Shown here one piece after another: positions 1 to 8,705 of a stretch of DNA of 34,953 nt. Each line of letters begins with the position of its first letter. Positions within the stretch are counted from its first letter, which is position 1. The notes below the pieces were generated by a model. It did not search any database and was not told the DNA's origin. It saw nothing but the letters and a program-made list of their open reading frames with translations. Source of the stretch: Bacillota bacterium. GTDB lineage: Bacteria; Bacillota; Clostridia; Saccharofermentanales; Fastidiosipilaceae. The position numbers and the translations under genes were made by a program. The stretch is from the NCBI GenBank assembly GCA_030057555.1, contig JASGUU010000058.1, positions 1 through 34,953 on the forward strand. Direction: 5' to 3'.

Positions 1-56
1 AACGACAGGGCCGACCGAAACGCAGGACGAAAACCACCCACACAGAACGCGAATGA
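1..56 (+). CDS. possible C-terminal tail of a plus-strand gene cut by the window edge
   Basis: One plus-strand frame is open from the window edge and ends with TGA at 54-56, giving about 17 residues rich in Arg, Lys and Thr. The stop falls two bases before a strong stem-loop at 58-101, as expected for the end of a real gene. The fragment is too short to identify, and another frame is also open here, so this is an inference from position only. Confidence 0.3.
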   Translation, partial: RQGRPKRRTKTTHTERE

Positions 57-57
57 C

Positions 58-101
58 AAAGACCCCGCACGGAACCTGAACAGGCTCGAACGGGGTCTTT
101 T
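58..101 (+). terminator. stem-loop terminator, possibly bidirectional
   Basis: A 10-bp perfect stem (AAAGACCCCG / CGGGGTCTTT) encloses a smaller CCTG-AA-CAGG hairpin. The 3' side ends in TTTT. It most likely ends transcription of the gene whose tail is seen at 1-56. The flanking A and T runs would also let it work on the other strand. Confidence 0.6.
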
Positions 102-147
102 GATGTGCGGGTCTTTGAGCGCTTACGGTTTTTTCTCAAAATTTCAG

Positions 148-183
148 CTTATACACGGGTTTTCGTGTATAAGTTGTTTTTTT
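148..183 (+). repeat. stem-loop repeat with T-tract and GCTC tail, copy A
   Basis: CTTATACACG (148-157) and CGTGTATAAG (164-173) form a perfect 10-bp stem with a 6-base loop, followed by a seven-T run and GCTC. It looks like a Rho-independent terminator on the plus strand, but the upstream gene already has one at 58-101. Related stem-loops occur at 14,214-14,247 and 14,298-14,341, so it belongs to an interspersed family. It could equally be the 3' end of a small RNA lying between 102 and 183. Confidence 0.55.
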
Positions 184-251
184 GCTCTCGACACCTTTAT
201 GCATCAGGGAATTCACGGCCGGCCAGGCCCTGGGAGTCATGCCCGCGCATG

Positions 252-293
252 GAAAAGCCCGCTTCCCGATCATACCGATGGGAGGCGGGCTTT
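252..293 (-). terminator. Rho-independent terminator of gap
   Basis: On the minus strand a stem of about 14 bp with one G-T pair (AAAGCCCGCCTCCC type) closes a short loop and is followed by TTTT. It lies about 55 bases after the gap stop codon. A further small hairpin (GGCCGG / CCGGCC, about 313-330) sits between the stop and the terminator. Confidence 0.75.
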
Positions 294-347
294 CGTGCGT
301 GTCATGAAGCGTCGGCCGGCAGGACCGGCCGCTTCCGCTAAGGCAGC

Positions 348-1511
<1,164 letters not shown>

Positions 1512-1520
1512 TCAGCTATA

Positions 1521-1549
1521 ATTATAACGTTATCAGGCAGGGACGGCAA
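1521..1549 (-). promoter_or_regulatory. vegetative promoter of gap
   Basis: On the minus strand the -35 element TTGCCG (1544-1549) and a perfect -10 TATAAT (1521-1526) are separated by exactly 17 bases. Transcription would start near 1514, leaving an approximately 100-base leader before the gap ATG. The -10 lies in a symmetric TATAATTATA block, so a plus-strand TATAAT also occurs at 1517-1522. Its best -35 (TTGACG, 1491-1496) is 20 bases away, so plus-strand activity toward the acetyltransferase is doubtful. Confidence 0.75.
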
Positions 1550-1764
1550 AGAAAAATCAGTATGTTCCTGCACGTACCACAAATTCTGATGGGTTGCAGG
1601 TTGATATGCATGCCCTCCCCCCTGTCCTGCCGCCGGCCGGAAGAATGGCGTTCTCCGGGATCCGGCTGCAGAGAAACTACGGGTGTCCGGGATCGGGAAC
1701 CGGACGGCCCGGAGAGTTGGCAGACCATCATAAAAACAGCCCCGGAGGCGGATCGGAGCCGTCC

Positions 1765-2337
1765 ATGAATCTTCGCGTTCCCGTCATTGACATTCACACG
1801 CCGCGCCTGCTGCTGCGCCGCTTCACCATGGATGATGCCCCGGCGATGTACCGCAACTGGGCCTCGGATCCCGAGGTCGTGCGTTTCCTGACCTGGCCGG
1901 TCCATGCGGATGTCGAGACATCACGCGAAGTCCTCGCCAACTGGATCGCCGCCTATGAAACGGGTGACTTTCCCTGCTGGGGCATCGAGCTCAGCAGTCT
2001 GGGCGAGGTCATCGGCTCGATCAGCATCGTACGCCGCGATGACAGCGTCGCGGCGGTTGAAGTTGGCTACTGCATCGGCAGCCGCTGGTGGCATCAGGGG
2101 ATTATGACGGAAGCGCTCGGCGGCCTGATCGACCACATTTTCGCGAACAGCTCCATCAACAGGATCGGGGCTGTGCACGACACGCGCAACCCGCATTCGG
2201 GTGCGGTGATGGCCAAGGCGGGCATGCGCCTCGAAGGGATCTCGCGGCAGTCGGTCATGTCCATGGCCGGTCTCGGAAATGCGGCGCACTATGCCATCCT
2301 GCGGGGAGACGGCCGGGAGCCCGGATTTTGCCTATAA
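1765..2337 (+). CDS. GNAT-family N-acetyltransferase, RimJ/RimL-like
   Basis: Predicted acetyl-CoA-dependent N-acetyltransferase of the Acetyltransf_3 type, 190 residues. The N-terminus has the family signature TPRLLLRRFTMDDA. A mid-domain block EVIGSISIVRR is followed by the acetyl-CoA binding region EVGYCIGSRWWHQGIMTEAL, where W-x-x-G-I/Y-x-x-E-A is characteristic. The C-terminal motif N..S..VMAKAGMRLEG is the usual end of the fold. The ATG at 1765 is preferred because a GGAG lies six bases upstream and the domain begins at once; an upstream in-frame ATG at 1594 would add about 57 low-complexity residues. The substrate cannot be told; ribosomal-protein or small-molecule acetylation are both known in the family. 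The next gene starts 61 bases downstream on the same strand. Confidence 0.9.
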   Translation: MNLRVPVIDIHTPRLLLRRFTMDDAPAMYRNWASDPEVVRFLTWPVHADVETSREVLANWIAAYETGDFPCWGIELSSLGEVIGSISIVRRDDSVAAVEVGYCIGSRWWHQGIMTEALGGLIDHIFANSSINRIGAVHDTRNPHSGAVMAKAGMRLEGISRQSVMSMAGLGNAAHYAILRGDGREPGFCL

Positions 2338-2338
2338 T
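2333..2338 (+). promoter_or_regulatory. possible -10 element upstream of the isomerase gene
   Basis: A perfect TATAAT overlaps the stop codon of the acetyltransferase gene. No good -35 lies 16-18 bases upstream, and the downstream leader carries a small GCCCG/CGGGC hairpin (about 2352-2375). It may give the isomerase gene its own transcript, or it may be a chance match. Confidence 0.35.
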
Positions 2339-2398
2339 GGGATCATCATTCGCCGCCCGTTCCTGATGCGGGCCGTTTCCGATGCAGGAGGTTCCTCT

Positions 2399-3241
2399 AT
2401 GTTTCAGTTCCCGATCGGTGTGATGCTTGACAGCTTCCGCCTGCCCATCCGCGAAGCGCTCGTGAAGGCGCGGGAGGTCGGCGCTGCCGGCCTGCAGGTC
2501 TATGCGACCGCCGGCGAGATGGCACCCGAGAATATGAGTGCCGCAGACCGTGCCGAATTCGTGCGCATGGCGGCTGACCATGGACTGACAATTGCGGCGC
2601 TGTGCGGCGACATCGGCGGTTTCGCGAAGATCGAGCGCAACCCCTCGCAGATTGAGCGCTCCAAGCGCATCATGGATCTCGCGAAGGATCTGGGCTGCGA
2701 TGTCGTTACGACGCACATCGGTGTGATTCCGGACGATCCGGCGGCGGAATACTTCAAGATCTATCAGGATGCCTGTAATGAGCTCGGCGCCTATGGGGAA
2801 TCAATCGGGGCGCATTTCGCAATTGAGACGGGGCCCGAGACCTGTGCGACGCTGAAGCAGTTCCTGGACAGCCTGGATAACCGTGGCGTTGGCGTCAATT
2901 TCGACCCGGCAAATCTGGTGATGGTGACCGGCGACGACCCCGTGGCCGGCGTCAGGCTGCTGGGCGATTACATCCACCATACCCATGCCAAGGATGGCGT
3001 GATGGTGAAGCCCGGCGATCCGATGGAGATCTACCATATGGTCGATCACGTGGTGGCCTACGATGAGTACTTCCTTGAGGTGCCGCTCGGTGAGGGTTCG
3101 GTGGACTGGCCGAATTATCTGGCGGCGCTGGAGGAGATCGGTTTCCGTGGCTTCCTGACGATCGAACGTGAAGTTGGCGATAATCCTGAGGCGGATATCC
3201 GTCTGGCGGTTGATTTCCTGAAGCGTCAGCTGAATAGCTGA
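2399..3241 (+). CDS. sugar phosphate isomerase/epimerase, xylose-isomerase-like TIM barrel
   Basis: A 280-residue protein of the AP-endonuclease-2 / xylose-isomerase-like TIM-barrel superfamily, acting in the cytosol on a keto- or aldo-sugar. The four expected metal ligands are visible: E143 in the AIETG strand, D169 in VNFDPAN, His in YIHHTHAKD (H194 or H196), and a C-terminal Glu in LTIEREVG (E256 or E258). The ATG is preceded by GGAGG at 2387-2391 with a normal gap; the longer frame starting at 2279 overlaps the previous gene and is rejected. Such proteins usually serve inositol, uncommon sugar or sugar-acid breakdown. The exact substrate is unknown. A strong stem-loop terminator follows at 3327-3359. 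Confidence 0.9.
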   Translation: MFQFPIGVMLDSFRLPIREALVKAREVGAAGLQVYATAGEMAPENMSAADRAEFVRMAADHGLTIAALCGDIGGFAKIERNPSQIERSKRIMDLAKDLGCDVVTTHIGVIPDDPAAEYFKIYQDACNELGAYGESIGAHFAIETGPETCATLKQFLDSLDNRGVGVNFDPANLVMVTGDDPVAGVRLLGDYIHHTHAKDGVMVKPGDPMEIYHMVDHVVAYDEYFLEVPLGEGSVDWPNYLAALEEIGFRGFLTIEREVGDNPEADIRLAVDFLKRQLNS

Positions 3242-3273
3242 CGCGTGGCAGTTGAATACCTGACGCATGGCAG
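3223..3273 (+). repeat. inverted repeat across a stop codon plus a 22-bp-spaced direct repeat
   Basis: GCGTCAGCT (3223-3231) and AGCTGACGC (3236-3244) are a perfect 9-bp inverted repeat with a 4-base loop that includes the stop codon of the isomerase gene. The right arm is also part of CTGACGCGTGGCAG (3238-3251), repeated as CTGACGCATGGCAG at 3260-3273. This may be an mRNA 3'-end stem or duplication debris. No T-run follows it. Confidence 0.45.
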
Positions 3274-3326
3274 CTGCAGGCGCTGATGCAGTTGCGGCGG
3301 AGAGGACAGCAGCGAAAGAACTGAGC

Positions 3327-3359
3327 AAAGGGGCGAGGCCGGTGGCATCGTCCCTTTTT
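3327..3359 (+). terminator. terminator between convergent genes
   Basis: AAAGGGGCGA and TCGTCCCTTT form a 10-bp stem with one mismatch, followed by TTTTT on the plus strand. It ends the isomerase transcript. On the minus strand the stem is followed by TTTGCTCAG, so it could also stop the converging acyl-CoA synthetase transcript. Confidence 0.7.
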
Positions 3360-3431
3360 GAGTCGTTTCGATGACAGTGCTGCGGTCACAGCCAACCGAG
3401 TGCGGGGCCGGATCAGGTATGAGGCAACCCG

Positions 3432-5099
3432 CTAGTGCTGCTCCCCCCGCAGGACGGCGCGGCGGATTTTGCCTGAAACAGTCTTCGGCAGCTCGGCGAC
3501 GAAGTCCACAACACGGGGATATTTGTAGGGCGCGGAGACGCTTTTGACATGGTTCTGGATTTCGCGGGCGAGGGCGGCACTGGGGCTGTAGCCGGGCACG
3601 AGGCGGATGCTGGCACGGACTACCTGACCGCGGATCTCGTCGGGAACACCTGTCACGGCGCATTCGAGCACAGCCGGATGGGTCATGACGACGTTTTCGA
3701 CCTCGAAGGGCGAGATCTTGTAGCCGGAGCTTTTGATCATGTCATCGCTGCGGCCTTCGTACCAGAGATAGCCGTCCTCATCCATGGCAGCGAGGTCGTT
3801 GGTGTGGTAGTAGCCATCATGCCAGTATGACGCGGTGAGTTCGGGGTCTTCGGCATAGCCGGAGAACATGCCGATATTGGCTGGATCTCCGGGCAGGCCG
3901 GGCGGACACAGACAGATCTCCCCGCTCCCGCCAGGACCCTGCTCCACACCATCTTCGTCCAACAGGACAACATCGTAGATGGGGTTTGGACGGCCCATCG
4001 AGCCGGCCCTGGCCTCCATCCAGTAGAAGGTGGCTACTGTCAGTGTGGTCTCGGTCTGTCCGAAACCTTCGCGCATCTCAAGGCCTGTGGCACGCTTCCA
4101 GGCGTTAAAGACTTCGGGGTTTACCGCCTCGCCGGCAACCGTGCTGTGTTCGAGTGCGGAGAGGTCGTACTTTGAGAGGTCCTCATGGATCAGGAAACGA
4201 TAGATGGTCGGGGCGGCGCAGAAGGTGGTGATACCATCAGCGGCGATGTGTTCGAGAAGGGCTGCGGGGTCAAAGCGGTCGAAATCATAGACATAGATAC
4301 CGCCACCGAGAAGCCACTGGCCATAGAGCTTCCCCCAAAGCGTTTTCGCCCAGCCGCTTTCTGAGACGGTCAGATGGAGGCCTCTGGGATTGACATTCTG
4401 CCAGTATTTTGCCGTGGCAATGTGCGCCAGTGGATAAGCGTAGTTGAGGCTGACCATCTTCGCGAGACCGGTGGTGCCGGAAGTGAAGTAGATCACCATC
4501 TCATCGTGAAGGGCGGGCTGTTCTGCGGGTGCTGGAGCAGTCCAGGGCGCAGCACCCGCGAGGCCCGTGTCGTAGTCCGTCCAGCCGGGGCGGCTGCCAT
4601 GGACGGCCAGGCGGATCGGGATGCTGTAGCCGAGATCGTGTTCGGCCTGCTCCAGCTCTGCCGCCGTCTCACCCTCCATCGTAGCGATGACAGCCTGAAT
4701 ATCCGCGCAATCGATGCGGTAGGCAAGGTCCATGGCCTTCAGCTGGCAGGTGGCAGGCACGGCGACGGCGCCAATGTGGGCGAGGCCGAGCATCGCCGAC
4801 CAGAACTGGTGGTGGCGCTTGAGGATCAGGAGGACACGGTCGCCATGACAGATGCCGATGGAGCGAAAGAAGGAGGCCGCCTGCCGGCCAAGCTGCGACA
4901 TCTCGCCAAAGGTGAAGGTGCGGCGGGTTTCGTCCTGGCCGCACCAGAGCATGGCGCGGCGCTCGGGTTCGGCGGCGGCGATGCGGTCGACGCAGTCCGT
5001 CGCGAAGTTGAAGTGTTCCGGCAGGCGCACGTGGAAATCGATGATCCGGCCGGTGGCGTCACGCTCTTCTTCGATATATTTCAAGTGCAATGATTCCAT
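3432..5099 (-). CDS. AMP-forming acyl-CoA synthetase, acetyl/medium-chain type
   Basis: An adenylate-forming ligase of the ANL superfamily that activates a carboxylic acid with ATP and couples it to CoA, 555 residues. Visible motifs in order: the ATP-binding loop YFTSGTTGLAKMV near the middle, GEAVNPE, the adenylate motif GFGQTETT, the hinge YEGRSDDMIKSSGYKISPFEVE, and the C-terminal catalytic lysine in KTVSGKIRR (K544). Length and motif spacing match the medium-chain acyl-CoA synthetase branch. The ATG at 5099 has GGAAG about eight bases upstream and starts just before the family's usual beginning; the frame runs on upstream to 5300, but those residues look like untranslated leader. Upstream are a promoter candidate and a 19-bp palindrome that could be a repressor site. 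The natural acid is unknown. Confidence 0.92.
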   Translation of the reverse strand: MESLHLKYIEEERDATGRIIDFHVRLPEHFNFATDCVDRIAAAEPERRAMLWCGQDETRRTFTFGEMSQLGRQAASFFRSIGICHGDRVLLILKRHHQFWSAMLGLAHIGAVAVPATCQLKAMDLAYRIDCADIQAVIATMEGETAAELEQAEHDLGYSIPIRLAVHGSRPGWTDYDTGLAGAAPWTAPAPAEQPALHDEMVIYFTSGTTGLAKMVSLNYAYPLAHIATAKYWQNVNPRGLHLTVSESGWAKTLWGKLYGQWLLGGGIYVYDFDRFDPAALLEHIAADGITTFCAAPTIYRFLIHEDLSKYDLSALEHSTVAGEAVNPEVFNAWKRATGLEMREGFGQTETTLTVATFYWMEARAGSMGRPNPIYDVVLLDEDGVEQGPGGSGEICLCPPGLPGDPANIGMFSGYAEDPELTASYWHDGYYHTNDLAAMDEDGYLWYEGRSDDMIKSSGYKISPFEVENVVMTHPAVLECAVTGVPDEIRGQVVRASIRLVPGYSPSAALAREIQNHVKSVSAPYKYPRVVDFVAELPKTVSGKIRRAVLRGEQH

Positions 5100-5266
5100 G
5101 AATTGACTTCCAATCCTCGTTTCTGGCCGGGGCGCTGGCCTGTCGGGCAGAACAGTTTTCTGCTGTCGCGATCGTACGGGCATATCTGCTGACTTTGCTT
5201 CCGCTGTATCTGGTCGATCTGCCGAAAGCCCGGCAGCGGAAGTTGAGATGCGGTGCCCACGCAATT

Positions 5267-5285
5267 TACTTTGATAATCAAAGTA
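5267..5285 (-). promoter_or_regulatory. 19-bp palindromic operator candidate
   Basis: TACTTTGAT-A-ATCAAAGTA is a perfect 9-1-9 inverted repeat in an AT-rich island of an otherwise GC-rich region. It lies just downstream of the best promoter candidate for the acyl-CoA synthetase gene and about 170 bases before its ATG. That is a typical position for a repressor of the TetR or GntR kind. No regulator gene is adjacent. Confidence 0.5.
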
Positions 5286-5290
5286 TTGGC

Positions 5291-5319
5291 ATGATTGCAC
5301 AACTGAGAGCAGCTGACAA
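5291..5319 (-). promoter_or_regulatory. candidate promoter of the acyl-CoA synthetase gene
   Basis: On the minus strand TTGTCA (5314-5319) and AATCAT (5291-5296) are spaced by 17 bases. The -35 matches five of six consensus positions and the -10 four of six. The 19-bp palindrome begins five bases downstream of the -10, covering the predicted start point. Confidence 0.45.
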
Positions 5320-5441
5320 GTACGCAGCGAAATTTGGCTTCAAGGAAGCGTGTTCATGAATGATTTTTCCGAAAGACGGCCGGAGACTGGTTCCGGGATG
5401 CGATTTGACGGTGAGGAACCGCTTTCAGTTGTGCAAAAACC

Positions 5442-5602
5442 ACGCTCTGGACAACCACTGGCGAACAGGAAGCGGCAAAACCCGTCCAGAACGCAAATTT
5501 TGCTCACCCGTGGTCCTTTTCTGTGCATTTTTTACGCTCTGGACAGCCACTGGTGAACAGGAAGCGGCAAAACCCGTCCAGAGCGCAAGTTTTGCTCACC
5601 CG
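5442..5602. repeat. two tandem 69-bp palindromic units, period 92 bp
   Basis: Two near-identical 69-bp units occupy 5442-5510 and 5534-5602. Each begins CGCTCTGGAC and carries GTCCAGARCGC near its 3' end, so each can fold into a large hairpin, and each closes with TTTTGCTCACCCG. The second copy differs at only a few positions, and the differing bases near the arms keep or restore pairing (GTCCAGAG in copy 2). The 23-bp spacers are unrelated. The block fills much of the gap between the seven-gene operon and the acyl-CoA synthetase gene. No coding function is likely. Confidence 0.85.
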
Positions 5603-5633
5603 GAGATCTCCCTCGGAACATACCATACTGGAG

Positions 5634-5672
5634 GAGCGGTGGCTGCCAGCCGCCCGGCAGCTGCTCCCGCTC
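5634..5672 (-). terminator. possible 3' stem-loop of the seven-gene operon
   Basis: GAGCGG (5634-5639) pairs with CCGCTC (5667-5672), and inside it GCTGCC pairs with GGCAGC, giving a two-part GC-rich stem about 40 bases after the last stop codon of the operon. No U-run follows on the minus strand, so it may be an RNA-stabilising stem or a weak terminator. Confidence 0.35.
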
Positions 5673-5709
5673 TGAAGACCGCCGCACTGGACAACTGCGT
5701 GACAGCCGC

Positions 5710-6723
5710 TCAGGCCATCGTCCTCAGCATCTCGAGGCTGACCTCGTACGGCGAGGGACGGCCGGCGCACCAGTCCTCGGCGGCACGGGTCATCAGGGCG
5801 CCCATGCGCCAGATCTCGTTGGCCTGCGAGCCGGCGATGTGCGGCGTCAGGATGATGTTGTCCAGCTTATGCAGCGGCCCCTCAGGATCGGAGGGCTCGG
5901 GCCAGGTCACATCGAGAATCGCGAAGCGTCCGGGCTCCTCGCGCAGAGCCGCGACAAGATCCGCCTCGACCACCTGCGCCCCGCGCCCGGTGTTGATAAA
6001 GGTCGCCGTCGGGCTCATGCGCCCGAAACAGGCGGCATCGAGCATGCCCCGGGTCTCGGCATTGTTCGCGAGATGGTTCGAGATCACCTGGCAGGAGGCG
6101 AAAAGTTCGGGCAGACCGTCGACGAGGCGGACACCAAGACGGCGGGCTTCGGCCGCGGGCAGGAAAGGATCGAAGACCCAGATCTCAAGTTCGGCATCCA
6201 GAGCCGTGAGCTTCTCAATCACGAGACGGCCGACGGCGCCGGCGCCGATGATGCCGATGCGGGCAGCGTAGTTGCCCGGCTGCGCGCGGGAGAGACGGAC
6301 GGCCTCCCCGCGCCGGCCGGCGAGATTGTGTCGGGCTGACTGCCAGAAGCCCTTGTTCGAAAGCAGAATCGCGGCCACTGTGTACTCGGCGACGGGCACG
6401 GCGTTGGCGCGGGCGGCGGAATAGACGCGGATACCGCGTTCGAGGAAGGGGCAGGCAAAGCTCTGCACGGAGCCCGCCGCATAGAACACGGCCTCGAGGC
6501 GCGGCAGGCGTCGGGTGAGTGTCGCTGCATCAGGGGCCGGCATGCCCCAGGTCGAAAAGAGCGCCACGGCATCATAGCCGGGGATGTCTTCAAGGCTGGT
6601 GTAGAACGGGGCATCCAGGGCAAAGGCGGCGGCGAGGCGCGCCCGGCTCTCGTCGCTGTAGGCGGCCCGGATGCCGGCCTCACCGGCGGCTGTCAGGAAA
6701 CAGGCGCGGGGCTTCACAGTCAT
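5710..6723 (-). CDS. D-isomer-specific 2-hydroxyacid dehydrogenase, NAD-binding
   Basis: A 337-residue oxidoreductase that interconverts a 2-hydroxy acid and a 2-keto acid with a nicotinamide cofactor. The Rossmann motif GIIGAGAVG is at 157-165, with an acidic residue (D185 in VFDP) after the second strand, favouring NAD(H). The catalytic triad of the family is visible: R247 in INTGRG, E276 in TWPEPSDPEGPL and H295 in LTPHIAGS. It is the last gene of a tight minus-strand operon; its ATG follows the TAG of the flavoprotein gene directly (TAGATG), with GGAGG inside the end of that gene. The context suggests it handles a hydroxy-acid intermediate of the same pathway. Substrate unknown; phosphoglycerate or glyoxylate reductase annotations would be guesses. 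Confidence 0.92.
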   Translation of the reverse strand: MTVKPRACFLTAAGEAGIRAAYSDESRARLAAAFALDAPFYTSLEDIPGYDAVALFSTWGMPAPDAATLTRRLPRLEAVFYAAGSVQSFACPFLERGIRVYSAARANAVPVAEYTVAAILLSNKGFWQSARHNLAGRRGEAVRLSRAQPGNYAARIGIIGAGAVGRLVIEKLTALDAELEIWVFDPFLPAAEARRLGVRLVDGLPELFASCQVISNHLANNAETRGMLDAACFGRMSPTATFINTGRGAQVVEADLVAALREEPGRFAILDVTWPEPSDPEGPLHKLDNIILTPHIAGSQANEIWRMGALMTRAAEDWCAGRPSPYEVSLEMLRTMA

Positions 6724-8703
6724 CTACAGGTCCTCCCTTTCGCGCGCAGCGAGGCGCCCGCCTCGCCATTCGGCGAGGCGGCGGCGACGGGCGCGGTCCT
6801 CGCGCCAGACGGATTCAAACCAGGTATCGGGATCGGGTTGCGGCCGCAGGGGGCACCAGCGGGAAACGGGAGCGCTGCCGCTCGTCGCGCTGGTCTCGAG
6901 GCAGAGTTCGCCGCACTCATCGACCGTACCACGGTGCCAGCGGCCGGCGAGACCGGGCACGGCGAGAGCGCCGGGTGTTCCCGGCGGGCAGAGCACGAGG
7001 GCGGCGCCGCGGCTGCCGCAGCGGCGGGCGGAGGCGAGCATCGCCGACAAAAGCGCCCGCATCGTACGGAGGCTGTCGCCGAATTTGAGCAGGTCGATGA
7101 GCTGCTCGGGACGGGCGAGGGGGATTTTGCCCAGATCTTCATGAGCGATTTCCTCTGCCAGAGCCTCCATCGCGGCAGGATCGCGGAGAATGGCGGCTAT
7201 TTCCGACATACGGCCGGCATAGTAGCGTTGCCTGTCGGCGAGCGCCGTCTCGTAGGCGCAATCAAAGGGCCGGGCAGCGAGGCGGTCGAGGAGACAGGCC
7301 GCGGCCGGCAGCAGCAGAGCGGGATCGGTGGCGGGGGCGGGATCCAGGGCCAGGGCGGCGGCGGCGCGCGCCGAGAGGACCTGCGTCTGGTTGAGCGCCG
7401 AGCCGCCGGGTCGGTACAGCCCGAAACTGCCGGCTGCCTCGCCGGCGGCGTAGAGGCCGGGAATCGTGGTGCGGCCGTCGGCGTCCACGGCGAGACCGCC
7501 GTTATGGTGCTGGGCGGCGACGTGGATTTCCAGCGCTTCGGTCTCCAGGTCAATACCGTGATCACGGTAGAGGGCGATGGCGGCGGGGTTCATGGCGGCG
7601 AGGCGGAGAAAGGGCGTTTCCTGGGTGGCACCGGAGTTTTCGAGATAGCGGCGGGCCTCGGGCGGGATGGCGCTGAGGTCGGTCGGGTTCCGGCGGTAGT
7701 CGAGATATACGCGGCGGCCCAGAAGCGTCTCGTTCAGGACGAGGAGATCGATCTGTGAAGAAGCATCGATTTTCCGGCTGTCGAAGGGCCACTCATAGCC
7801 CTTGAGAAAGGTCAGGCGCAGGACGGTTTCAGGATCGCCGAGGGCATCCAGGAGGAAGTCATGTCCGCAGCCGTCGCTGTCGACCGAGACGTAGCGCGGC
7901 AGCACCTGCTGGTAGCTGCCCGAGAGATTCCAGCGGAAGGCGCTGGAGGCGAGGCCGTACTGCCACTGGTCGAGGTTGTTACCGAGGGCGCCGGCAGCGA
8001 GGGCGAAGCCGCTCATCCCGGTCTGTGAGACGGGATAAACGGAGTCGCGGTAGCAGGCAGCGGGCCCTCCAGTTGCCAGGATGACCTGACGACAGGCGAT
8101 CAGGAGGAGGCCGCGATGAGGCTCATGAATGCGGCCCCGCTCGAGAGCGAGAAGGCCGGCGAGATGTCCGTCGGCGTCGCGGACGAGATCGACGACGGTG
8201 CAGCCGTCCAGGACGCTTATGCCGAGGCGCCGCGACTCCGCCTCCAGGGCCTCGACCATGTAGCGGGAAGTCAGTGGGCCGGCCGAGGTCGCACGTCCAC
8301 GGGTGTCGTGGTCGGTGCGGTAGCCGACAAATTCGCCGGCCGTGTTCGTCGGAAAGGGAACGCCAAGCTCGACGAGACGCAGAAAGGCGGCCGCGGAACC
8401 GGCCGCCTCGACGAGGGCGCTGTCGCCGTGGACCGCCCCGCCGGCCTCGAGATCGCGGGCGAGGGCGCGGACGTTGTCGGGTTCGGAGCCGGCCAGCGAG
8501 AGCTTGTAATAGGTCTGCTTGTCCGAGCCGGTGTTGCGGCTCGTGCCCCATTCGCGGCCTTCGGTCACGAGGAACGGATCGGGCACGCCGAGCCGCGCCA
8601 GCTGATTGACGGCGTTGTAGCCGGCCGCGCCGGAGCCGACCACGACGGCGGACGGCTCGAGCAGCGGGAGCTCGCGCCCGTCCGGGAGAGCGATGGTCGT
8701 CAT
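6724..8703 (-). CDS. FAD-dependent oxidoreductase, fumarate reductase / aspartate oxidase-like flavoprotein
   Basis: A 659-residue flavoprotein of the FAD_binding_2 superfamily. The ADP-binding loop VVVGSGAAGYNAVNQL is at about 20-35. An RNTGSDKQTYYK block follows where the family contacts the flavin. The C-terminal half has AAQHHNGGLAVD and TIPGLYAAGEAAGSFG, the usual substrate-cap and second FAD-contact motifs. There is no Tat or Sec signal, no heme-binding CxxCH and no FMN-domain, so it is a soluble cytosolic enzyme rather than a classical fumarate reductase. The C-terminal ~100 residues are Arg- and Pro-rich and not recognised. It starts two bases after the SDR stop codon and ends where the hydroxyacid dehydrogenase begins. 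It may reduce a C=C bond or oxidise an amine or alcohol; which is not decided by sequence. Confidence 0.9.
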   Translation of the reverse strand: MTTIALPDGRELPLLEPSAVVVGSGAAGYNAVNQLARLGVPDPFLVTEGREWGTSRNTGSDKQTYYKLSLAGSEPDNVRALARDLEAGGAVHGDSALVEAAGSAAAFLRLVELGVPFPTNTAGEFVGYRTDHDTRGRATSAGPLTSRYMVEALEAESRRLGISVLDGCTVVDLVRDADGHLAGLLALERGRIHEPHRGLLLIACRQVILATGGPAACYRDSVYPVSQTGMSGFALAAGALGNNLDQWQYGLASSAFRWNLSGSYQQVLPRYVSVDSDGCGHDFLLDALGDPETVLRLTFLKGYEWPFDSRKIDASSQIDLLVLNETLLGRRVYLDYRRNPTDLSAIPPEARRYLENSGATQETPFLRLAAMNPAAIALYRDHGIDLETEALEIHVAAQHHNGGLAVDADGRTTIPGLYAAGEAAGSFGLYRPGGSALNQTQVLSARAAAALALDPAPATDPALLLPAAACLLDRLAARPFDCAYETALADRQRYYAGRMSEIAAILRDPAAMEALAEEIAHEDLGKIPLARPEQLIDLLKFGDSLRTMRALLSAMLASARRCGSRGAALVLCPPGTPGALAVPGLAGRWHRGTVDECGELCLETSATSGSAPVSRWCPLRPQPDPDTWFESVWREDRARRRRLAEWRGGRLAAREREDL

Positions 8704-8705
8704 GT

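Noticed and set aside
1594-1764. Upstream extension of the acetyltransferase
   Set aside because: The extra ~57 residues are low in complexity and outside the GNAT fold; the ATG at 1765 has a ribosome binding site.
5100-5300. N-terminal extension of the acyl-CoA synthetase
   Set aside because: It would cover the operator palindrome and the predicted transcript start; the family begins at the ATG at 5099.
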